From NCBI GenBank assembly GCA_025928655.1, contig JAICJC010000007.1:1-57568 (forward strand): a stretch of 57,568 nt of DNA. Direction: 5' to 3'. The notes below the pieces were generated by a model. The model saw only the letters and a program-made list of their open reading frames with translations. It was not told the origin of the DNA and searched no databases. The DNA is from Thermoleophilia bacterium. GTDB taxonomy: Bacteria; Actinomycetota; Thermoleophilia; Gaiellales; JAICJC01. Of the stretch, positions 18,056 through 24,583 are shown in pieces. Made by a program: the position numbers and the translations under genes. How positions within the stretch are numbered: the stretch's first letter is position 1; every line of letters starts with the position of its first letter.

Positions 18056-18495
18056 GCAGTCTCCTCCGCCAGGAGCAGTGCCAGCGGCTCGAGCGCCGCC
18101 TGGACGGTGGCCCGCTCGGCGTCGGTGAGCCGGCGCAGCCGCCGGGCCAGCCAGGCGGTGCGGCGGGAGCGGGCCGAGCGGAGCACGCGCACGCCGGCGA
18201 CGGTGACCCGGAGCCCAACCCGGCGGCGGTCGGCCTCGGAGCGCACACGCTCGACGAAGCCGGCGCCCTCGAGCCGGTCGATGTACCCGGACATGGCCGG
18301 CGCGGACACGCCCTCGTGGTCGGCCAGCGCCCGCACCCCGATCCCGGGGTTCGAGCGGATGACGTGCAGAAGCGCCGCCTGGCCGGCGGTGATCCCGAGC
18401 CCGGCCAGCTCGCGGCGCAGATGCCGGTTGAGCTGGAGCAGCAGCGGCCGGAGGCCGTTCGCCAGCTCGAGAGAATCAGTGATCGTTAACATCAC
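18052..18495 (-). CDS. MarR-family transcriptional regulator
   Basis: 147 residues with the winged-helix core: GITAGQAALLHVIRSNPGIGVRALADHEGVSAPAMSGYIDRLEGAGFVERV (HTH around residues 50-85), then the wing RSEADRRRVGLRVT. It binds DNA as a dimer and usually represses itself and a neighbouring exporter until a ligand releases it. Starts at GTG 18495 or ATG 18492; a TACAAT box on the minus strand ends 5 or 8 nt upstream, so the message is likely leaderless. An imperfect palindrome overlaps the start (18476-18498) and is a good candidate for autoregulation. Confidence 0.9.
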   Translation of the reverse strand: MMLTITDSLELANGLRPLLLQLNRHLRRELAGLGITAGQAALLHVIRSNPGIGVRALADHEGVSAPAMSGYIDRLEGAGFVERVRSEADRRRVGLRVTVAGVRVLRSARSRRTAWLARRLRRLTDAERATVQAALEPLALLLAEETA

Positions 18496-18498
18496 TAA
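18476..18498. promoter_or_regulatory. candidate MarR operator over its own start codon
   Basis: Arms TCAGTGAT (18476-18483) and ATCACTAA (18491-18498) are inverted repeats with 7 of 8 positions paired, separated by 7 bp that include the palindrome GTTAAC. The site covers the start codon and lies just downstream of the TACAAT box, where bound repressor would block initiation. The total span and arm spacing are typical of MarR-family sites. Confidence 0.5.
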
Positions 18499-18575
18499 TC
18501 ATTGTAGCGTGAACGAGATGGCTTTGCCACGGTTCCCCCGGCGAACCGGAACCGGGGTCGGTACGATCTCCCGCC

Positions 18576-19706
18576 ATGTACGTGGCCGTCCCGCGAGAGC
18601 ACGAGCCCGGCGAGCGCCGGGTGGCGCTCACACCGGATGCGGTGGGCCGGCTGGGGCCGCTCGGGATCGACGTGCTGGTCGAGTCGGGAGCGGGCGATCC
18701 GGCCTCGCTGCCCGATTCCGCCTACCGCGAGGCCGGCGCGACCATCGTCGAGACGGCCGCCGCGCTCTACGAGCAGGCCGACATCGTCGTCCGCGCCGGG
18801 CGCGTCCAGGCGGAGGAGGTGCCGGCGCTGCGCGAGGGCTGCGTGCTCGTGGGCTGGCTGTGGCCGCGCACGAGCCCGGAGCTGGTGCAGGCGCTCTGCG
18901 ACCGCCGCATCACCGCGTTCGGGATGGAGTCGATCCCGCGCGCGACCCGCGCGCAGCGGATGGACGCGCTCTCCTCGCAGGCCACCGTCTCGGGCTACCG
19001 GTCGGTGGTGCTGGCCGCCGAGATGCTGCCGAAGTTCTTCCCCATGCTCATGACCGCCGCGGGCACGGTGGCGCCGGCCAAGGTGCTCGTGCTCGGAGCC
19101 GGGGTGGCCGGGCTCCAGGCGATCGCGACCGCCCGCCGGCTGGGCGCCGTCGTGTCGGCATTCGACACCCGGCCGGTGGTGAAGGAGCAGGTCGAGAGCC
19201 TGGGCGCCTCGTTCGTCGAGATCGAGCTCGCAGTCTCGGGCGCGCAGGACTCCCGCGGCTACGCCACCGCGCTCACCGACGAGCAGCAGGCCCAGCAGCA
19301 GCGCGAGCTCGAGCGCCACATCGCCGACATGGACGTCGTCATCACGACCGCGCTCGTCCCCGGCCGGCCCGCGCCGCGGCTGATCCCCGCGTCGGCCGTG
19401 GAGGCGATGCGCCCCGGCTCGGTGATCGTCGACCTGGCGGCCGAGACGGGCGGCAACTGCGAGCTGACCGAGCGCGGCGAGACGGTGGTGCGCGAGGGCG
19501 TGACCGTCGTCGGCGTCCTCAACCTGCCGGCCGGGATGCCGCTCCACGCAAGCCAGATGTACGCGCGCAACATCGGCGCCGTGCTCGACCACCTGGTCAA
19601 GGACGGCGAGCTGACGCTCGACCTCGACGACGAGATCAACGCCGATGCGATCATCACGCACGAGGGCCGCGTCACGACGCGGCTCCTGCAGACGGAGGCC
19701 GCGTGA
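18576..19706 (+). CDS. pntAA: NAD(P) transhydrogenase alpha subunit, part 1
   Basis: 376 residues: the NAD(H)-binding dI component of proton-translocating transhydrogenase. It begins MYVAVPREHEPGERRVALTPDAV as in PntA and alanine dehydrogenases, and has the Rossmann motif VLGAGVAGLQAIATARRLGA and the RAQRMDALSSQATVSGYR segment specific to PntA. The next two genes supply the membrane parts, which rules out alanine dehydrogenase. TACGAT (18562-18567) ends 8 nt before the ATG (leaderless). The stop overlaps the next GTG. The complex couples NADH to NADPH hydride transfer to proton flux, supplying NADPH. Confidence 0.95.
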   Translation: MYVAVPREHEPGERRVALTPDAVGRLGPLGIDVLVESGAGDPASLPDSAYREAGATIVETAAALYEQADIVVRAGRVQAEEVPALREGCVLVGWLWPRTSPELVQALCDRRITAFGMESIPRATRAQRMDALSSQATVSGYRSVVLAAEMLPKFFPMLMTAAGTVAPAKVLVLGAGVAGLQAIATARRLGAVVSAFDTRPVVKEQVESLGASFVEIELAVSGAQDSRGYATALTDEQQAQQQRELERHIADMDVVITTALVPGRPAPRLIPASAVEAMRPGSVIVDLAAETGGNCELTERGETVVREGVTVVGVLNLPAGMPLHASQMYARNIGAVLDHLVKDGELTLDLDDEINADAIITHEGRVTTRLLQTEAA

Positions 19707-20023
19707 ACGAGTCCCTGCTGATCGAGCTGACCGTGTTCGTGCTGGCGGCGTTCGTCGGGATCGAGGTGATCTCGAAGGTGCCGACGATGCTGCACACGCC
19801 CCTCATGAGCGGCACGAACGCGATCCACGGCGTGGTGATCGTGGGCGCGATCCTCGTGGCGGGATCGCACCACGGCGCCCTGACGACCGTCGTCGGCACG
19901 ATCGCGGTCGCGTTCGGCGCATCGAACGTGATCGGCGGCTTCCTCGTCACCGACCGGATGCTCGAGATGTTCCGCAAGCGCCCCGAGGCGGGTGCGTCCG
20001 ACCAGGGCGGGGACACCGGTTGA
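19703..20023 (+). CDS. pntAB: NAD(P) transhydrogenase alpha subunit, part 2 (membrane)
   Basis: 106 residues from GTG 19703 (GTGA overlap). Three to four hydrophobic helices, with the characteristic VISKVPTMLHTPLMSGTNAIHG motif and GGFLVTDRMLEMF at the end. It is the first part of the membrane dII domain, separate here as in many actinobacteria and Rhodospirillum. Together with PntB it forms the proton channel. The stop TGA overlaps the TTG start of pntB. Confidence 0.95.
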   Translation: MNESLLIELTVFVLAAFVGIEVISKVPTMLHTPLMSGTNAIHGVVIVGAILVAGSHHGALTTVVGTIAVAFGASNVIGGFLVTDRMLEMFRKRPEAGASDQGGDTG

Positions 20024-21417
20024 GCCGCACAGACGCGATCGGCGCGGCCTATCTCGTCTGCGCGATCCTCTTCATCATCGGCCTGCGGCGGCTCTCGTCC
20101 CCCGCGACCGCCCGCTCCGGGAACCGGCTCGCGGCCGTCGGCATGGCGATCGCGATCGCCGCCACGCTGTTCGACGAGCGCGTGCTCTCCTTCGGCTGGA
20201 TCGTGGTGGGCGCGATCGCCGGCGGCGTCGCCGGCGCCGTCGGCGCCCGCAAGGTGAAGATGACCGCGATGCCGCAGATGGTCGCGCTGTTCAACGGCGT
20301 CGGCGGCGGCGCGGCCGCCCTCGTGGCCCTGGCGGACTACCACGACACCGTCGGCCTGCCCGGCCACGTCGAGGTCAGGATCATCGCGTCGATCCTGTTC
20401 TCGGCCGTCGTCGGGGCGGTCAGCTTCTCCGGCTCGATGATCGCGTTCGGCAAGCTCCAGGAGGTGATCTCGGGCGCGCCCACGGTCGTCCCCGGCCAGC
20501 GGTTCGTCACGGGGGCGCTGGCGGCCGTCGTGGCCGTGCTGTGCGTGATCCTGGGGACGGGCCACGAGAGCCAGGCGCTGCTCGCGGTGACGATGGCGAT
20601 CGCCCTCGTGCTGGGGATCCAGATGGTCATGGCGATCGGCGGCGCCGACATGCCGGTCGTGATCTCGCTCCTGAACGCCTTCACCGGCCTGGCCACGGCC
20701 TCGACCGGCTTCGTGCTCTCGAACAACGTCCTCATCATCTCGGGGACGCTCGTCGGCGCCTCGGGCACGCTGCTGACGCAGATGATGGGCCGGGCGATGA
20801 ACCGCACCATCACGAACGTCGTGTTCGGCGCCTTCGGCACCGGCGGCGGGGCCGCCGCCGCGGTCGGCGCGGGCGCGGTCGACGGCCAGGTGCGCGCGAC
20901 GACCGCCGAGGATGTCGCCGTGATGCTGGCGTACGCGCGCAGGGTCGTGATCGTGCCGGGCTACGGGCTCGCCGTCGCCCAGGCCCAGCACAACGTGCGC
21001 GAGCTGGCCGACCAGCTCGAGCGCCGCGGCGTCGACGTCCGCTACGCGATCCACCCCGTCGCCGGCCGCATGCCGGGGCACATGAACGTGCTCCTGGCCG
21101 AGGCCGACGTGCCGTACCCGCAGCTGTTCGAGATGGACGACATCAACCCGGAGTTCCCGCGCACCGACGTGTCGCTCGTGATCGGCGCGAACGACGTCGT
21201 GAACCCGGCCGCGCAGAACACCCCCGGCAGCCCGATCTACGGCATGCCGATCCTGAAGGTGCACGAGTCGGCGGCGATCGTCGTGCTCAAGCGGAGCATG
21301 AACACGGGCTTCGCGGGCATCGAGAACGAGCTCTTCTACGACCCCAAGACGTCGATGCTGTTCGGGGACGCCAAGGCGTCGGTCGCCAGCCTGACGACAG
21401 CCGTCAAGGCGGTGTAG
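20020..21417 (+). CDS. pntB: NAD(P) transhydrogenase beta subunit
   Basis: 465 residues from TTG 20020, a rare start supported by the TTGA overlap with pntAB and by the family length. The N-terminal half is hydrophobic (membrane part of dII). The C-terminal half is the NADP(H)-binding dIII with VPGYGLAVAQAQHNVRELADQL, HPVAGRMPGHMNVLLAEA, and the ANDVVNPAAQ and SMNTGFAGIENELF blocks. It completes the three-gene pnt operon. A pair of GGGGAC-class palindromes follows the stop by 13 bp and may act as a terminator. Confidence 0.95.
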   Translation: MSRTDAIGAAYLVCAILFIIGLRRLSSPATARSGNRLAAVGMAIAIAATLFDERVLSFGWIVVGAIAGGVAGAVGARKVKMTAMPQMVALFNGVGGGAAALVALADYHDTVGLPGHVEVRIIASILFSAVVGAVSFSGSMIAFGKLQEVISGAPTVVPGQRFVTGALAAVVAVLCVILGTGHESQALLAVTMAIALVLGIQMVMAIGGADMPVVISLLNAFTGLATASTGFVLSNNVLIISGTLVGASGTLLTQMMGRAMNRTITNVVFGAFGTGGGAAAAVGAGAVDGQVRATTAEDVAVMLAYARRVVIVPGYGLAVAQAQHNVRELADQLERRGVDVRYAIHPVAGRMPGHMNVLLAEADVPYPQLFEMDDINPEFPRTDVSLVIGANDVVNPAAQNTPGSPIYGMPILKVHESAAIVVLKRSMNTGFAGIENELFYDPKTSMLFGDAKASVASLTTAVKAV

Positions 21418-21430
21418 CCGGGCGGAAAGC

Positions 21431-21458
21431 GGGGACAGTCCCCGAGGGGACTGTCCCC
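21431..21458. repeat. paired GGGGAC-class palindromes after pntB
   Basis: GGGGACAGTCCCC (21431-21443) and its reverse complement GGGGACTGTCCCC (21446-21458) are separated by GA. Each is itself a 6+1+6 palindrome, and together they form one 28-bp inverted repeat. The element lies between convergent pntB and the small membrane-protein gene. The same pair ends the window (57537-57566). Confidence 0.85.
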
Positions 21459-21466
21459 ATTCCCTG

Positions 21467-21901
21467 CTACGACGCGGCGGGGCCGGTCGGCACCCGGACG
21501 CGGCCGCCCATCTCGAAGGCGCCGTAGCCGGCGACGAGGGCGCCGATCAGCGACAGCCACAGGCCGAACGCGGTGTGGCTGTGGTGATCGATGAACTCGA
21601 GGATCACCATCACGGCGGTGAACGCGGCCACGACCAGCAGCGCCTGCGGCAGCGGGATCGGCAGCGGCACGGCGTTCGGGACGAACATCAGCACCGCCCC
21701 GGCGAGCAGCACGAGCGAGCCGATGACGGCCAGCTTGCCGAGCCCGTTGGTGTCCCATGCGCTGGCGCTCGCGCTCACGTGGCCGAGCGGGCCGAGGTTG
21801 ACGGTGATGGAGTACCAGTCCAGGAACAGCGTGCCGATCACCGCGGCGAGCGTGCCGCCGACGACGATCCACTGGCTGCGCGAAACCTGCGACCAGTCCA
21901 T
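21467..21901 (-). CDS. small four-helix membrane protein, unknown function
   Basis: 144 residues with about four hydrophobic segments (residues about 12-30, 57-76, 85-105 and 113-133) and a short loop IDHHSH between helices 3 and 4. No family is recognised. ATG 21901 is chosen because AAGGAG ends 7 nt upstream; the in-frame GTG at 21907 is only 1 nt from it. Unlike many genes in the window it therefore has a leader with a Shine-Dalgarno sequence. It lies alone between the pnt operon and the M20 peptidase gene. Confidence 0.75.
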   Translation of the reverse strand: MDWSQVSRSQWIVVGGTLAAVIGTLFLDWYSITVNLGPLGHVSASASAWDTNGLGKLAVIGSLVLLAGAVLMFVPNAVPLPIPLPQALLVVAAFTAVMVILEFIDHHSHTAFGLWLSLIGALVAGYGAFEMGGRVRVPTGPAAS

Positions 21902-21946
21902 AGTCACACTCCTTCAAGAAGACGACGGTCGAAAAACCTGCCCTTG

Positions 21947-21966
21947 TTCGCCGCACCCACGGCGAA
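21947..21966 (-). terminator. hairpin downstream of M20 peptidase gene
   Basis: TTCGCCG and CGGCGAA form a 7-bp stem with a 6-nt loop, starting 13 nt after the peptidase stop (minus strand). A run of five T residues follows about 10 nt later on the transcript strand. The gap makes it an imperfect Rho-independent terminator. Confidence 0.45.
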
Positions 21967-21978
21967 TCCTCTGCAACC

Positions 21979-23049
21979 TTACAGGGCAACCAGGAGCGCG
22001 GACAGGAGCGAGATGCGCTCCCCCAGCGACTCGAGCGACACCCGCTCGTCCACGGCATGCGCCCCCGACCCGGTCGGGCCGAGGCCGTCGATGACCGGCG
22101 TGCCGACCGCCGCGGCGAAGTTGCCGTCCGAGCCGCCCGGCGAGGCGTTCTCGGCCAGGTCGATGCCGGTGTCGCGGGCGATCGCGATCGCCGAGCGGAC
22201 GAGCTCGGCCGCCCCCGCGGTCTGCATCATCGGCGGCCGCGTCACCCCGCCCGTGATCTCGATCGCGGCGCCGTCCAGGCGCGGCCGCAGGCCGCGGATC
22301 GAGCTCTCGAGGGTGCGCTGGCCCTCGACCGTCCAGGCGCGGGCGTCGATGCGCGCCCAGGCCTCCCCCGCGACGACGTTGTCGCCGGTGCCGCCGCCCA
22401 CCTGCCCGACGTTCGTGCGGATGCCGGCCGCCGGGTCGGCCATGCCGTGCACCGCGATGATCTGGTGGGCGAGCTCGTCGACCGCCGAGACGCCGGCGCG
22501 CGCGCCGTTGCCGGCGTGGGCGGCCCGGCCGCGGATGTGCAGCTGGTATCGGGCCAGGCCCGAGCGCGTGGTCGTGATCGTCCCGTCCTTGACCGGCGGC
22601 TCCAGCACGAGCGCGGCCCGGGCGCCGGCGGACAGCTCCTCGACCAGCGGGCGGCCGGTGGGGCTGCCGATCTCCTCGTCGGCCGTGACCAGGAAGTGCA
22701 CGGGCCGGGGCTGCTCGCCCAGGCGCCGCAGCGCCTCGAGCCCGGTGACGATCCCGGCCTTCATGTCGAGCGCGCCCGGCCCCCAGGCGTAGCCGTCCTT
22801 CACATGGAAGGGCATCGCCGGCAGCGTGCCGGCCGGCCACACCGTGTCCATGTGCGCCATGAGCACGAGCGGTGGGCCGTCATCGGGGCCGAGCCGTGCG
22901 ATCAGGTGCGGGTCGCGCCGCTCGATGCGGGCGCCGAGCGCTTCGAGCTCGGCGGCGATGAAGCGGCCGATGTGCCCCATCCGCTCGCCGTCGCCGGTCG
23001 GGCTCTCGAGCTCGACCAGACGCTGGAGGAGCTCGACCGCGTCCATCAT
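21979..23049 (-). CDS. M20-family metallopeptidase
   Basis: 356 residues, zinc-dependent exopeptidase/deacylase fold. Metal ligands: MAHMDTVWP (His and Asp of the HxD motif), GPGALDMKAG (bridging Asp), and TADEEIGS (catalytic Glu pair). The dimerisation domain occupies about residues 170-280 with RGRAAHAGNG. Resembles ArgE/DapE/carboxypeptidase G2 types, so the substrate is an N-acyl amino acid or small peptide, not determinable here. A TACGCT box on the minus strand (23058-23063) ends 8 nt before the ATG: a leaderless single gene. Confidence 0.9.
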   Translation of the reverse strand: MMDAVELLQRLVELESPTGDGERMGHIGRFIAAELEALGARIERRDPHLIARLGPDDGPPLVLMAHMDTVWPAGTLPAMPFHVKDGYAWGPGALDMKAGIVTGLEALRRLGEQPRPVHFLVTADEEIGSPTGRPLVEELSAGARAALVLEPPVKDGTITTTRSGLARYQLHIRGRAAHAGNGARAGVSAVDELAHQIIAVHGMADPAAGIRTNVGQVGGGTGDNVVAGEAWARIDARAWTVEGQRTLESSIRGLRPRLDGAAIEITGGVTRPPMMQTAGAAELVRSAIAIARDTGIDLAENASPGGSDGNFAAAVGTPVIDGLGPTGSGAHAVDERVSLESLGERISLLSALLVAL

Positions 23050-23110
23050 CGGCGAGAAGCGTATCGGGCGCGGATGGCCGCCGCAGCGGCCACCCGCACC
23101 CGCCGGAGGA

Positions 23111-24451
23111 CTACTGGACGATGCGCGACTGGCCGGCGGTGATGTCCGACGCGATCTGCTGGAAGATGCCGGTCAGCGACGTCGGATTCGGCAGGTCGTA
23201 GAAATACTGGCTGCCGGGGCTGGCGATCTTCTCGAGCGCCGTCTCCGCCGGCATCGACGGCGTCTCCGGCGTCCCCCAGCGCGAGCTGCCGTACCACTGC
23301 ACGGTCGTGCCGCCGATCTTCGCGCCGATCGCCGCATCGCACTCGTCGCCGTCGGCGGTGTACGCGATCGAGTAGACGAGCACCTTCGCCGCCTTCGCGA
23401 CGCCGGCGCTGGTGACGCCCTGGCCGCACGGGTTGGTGCGGTACGGCGACGTGCTGGCCATGAAGGTCGGAGCGTCGTTCGCGGCGCCGTCGGAGAGAAA
23501 CACGATGATCTTCTGCGTCCCGGCGCGGCCGTCCTTCACGAGCTCCTGGTACGCGGCGTCGATCGCCTCGGCGTAGGCGGTGCCGCCGCCGGCCTTGACG
23601 CAGTTGAGGGTCGACATGAACGATGAGGACATGTTCAGGTTGCCCGTGCTGGTCGCGTAGGAGTTGGACAGCGGGACGAGCACGTAGGCCGCGTTGCCCA
23701 TGCTGTAGGTGCCGCCGTTTCCGTCGTACTGCTGGCTGCCGTCCGGGTACCGCTTCGTGCTGTTGAAGTACGGGTCGACGTCGACGCATGACTGGCTCGT
23801 GCTCGGCGCCGGCGGCAGCACCGCCAGACCGACGTCGTCGAGCGTCGGGTCCATGGTCTTCATGAAGGCGTTGATGCCGGCCTTCGCCTGGCTCAGCTTG
23901 CTGTTCGACGACATCGACCCCGTGCGATCGAGGACGACCATGACGTCGAGGGGCACGCCGCCGCACGGCGAGCAGGCCTGGGCGTAGGCCTTGAGCTGGA
24001 TCGTGCTGAAGCCCAGCAGCTTGAGCAGGTAGGTGGGCACGTTGGCGGTCTCGTCGACCGTGACCGTGTTCGGGTACCCGTTCGTGCAGTTGTAGCCGGC
24101 CTGCGGCGCGCAGGTGACGCTGACGTTCTGGCTGACGTTGCCGGCCGGGACGCCCCTGATCGGGTTCGAGCCGCCTGACTGCGACCCGTACTTGCCCGCG
24201 GCGGTGGTCGCGTTGGCGGAGCTTGGCGGGTAGGCCATCGTCAGCTGGCCGGCCCCGGCGGTGGCGGACGCGTCGGCCGACGCCTGGAGCGCCTTCTGGA
24301 CGCGGTACGCGTTGCCGAAGTCGATCACGAGGCCGGCGAATACCAGGATCGAGAACATGAAGACCACGACCAGCGGGAGCGTCTGGCCGGACGTGTGGGC
24401 GACCGCGCGCAGACGGCGGCCGGCTCGGTGTTCTGCGGGGGTGGGCGCCAC
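23111..24451 (-). CDS. TadG-like pilus-assembly protein with von Willebrand A domain
   Basis: 446 residues. After a short basic N-terminus comes a TadE/G-type helix (GQTLPLVVVFMFSILVFAGLVI) followed by FGNAYRVQKALQASADASATAGA, which anchors the protein with its C-terminal part outside. A vWA domain starts near DVMVVLDRTGSM (MIDAS motif), with LSDGAAND further on. Extracytoplasmic cysteines (CSPCGG, CDAAIG) may form disulphides. GTG 24451 is chosen for the GGGAGG 6 nt upstream. No other tad/flp genes are nearby, so this is an orphan TadG-like surface protein; adhesion is a guess. Confidence 0.82.
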   Translation of the reverse strand: MAPTPAEHRAGRRLRAVAHTSGQTLPLVVVFMFSILVFAGLVIDFGNAYRVQKALQASADASATAGAGQLTMAYPPSSANATTAAGKYGSQSGGSNPIRGVPAGNVSQNVSVTCAPQAGYNCTNGYPNTVTVDETANVPTYLLKLLGFSTIQLKAYAQACSPCGGVPLDVMVVLDRTGSMSSNSKLSQAKAGINAFMKTMDPTLDDVGLAVLPPAPSTSQSCVDVDPYFNSTKRYPDGSQQYDGNGGTYSMGNAAYVLVPLSNSYATSTGNLNMSSSFMSTLNCVKAGGGTAYAEAIDAAYQELVKDGRAGTQKIIVFLSDGAANDAPTFMASTSPYRTNPCGQGVTSAGVAKAAKVLVYSIAYTADGDECDAAIGAKIGGTTVQWYGSSRWGTPETPSMPAETALEKIASPGSQYFYDLPNPTSLTGIFQQIASDITAGQSRIVQ

Positions 24452-24583
24452 GAGATGCCTCCCAGGGAAAAGGGGTCGCGCGAGGCCGGCCCTCCTCAAA
24501 GCCGGTGCGCGTTCGCTCCCCTCACCATCGACAGGAGGCGCGTTTCGCTCCATCACCCGAATTGGGGGAGGCTGCCAGCCGCG

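Noticed and set aside
18576-19706. Alanine dehydrogenase
   Set aside because: The fold is shared, but the two following membrane subunits (pntAB, pntB) and the RAQRMDALSSQ segment identify transhydrogenase.
23111-24451. Part of a Tad pilus locus
   Set aside because: No TadA ATPase, TadB/C or flp pilin gene is nearby; flanking genes are an M20 peptidase and an SNF2 helicase.
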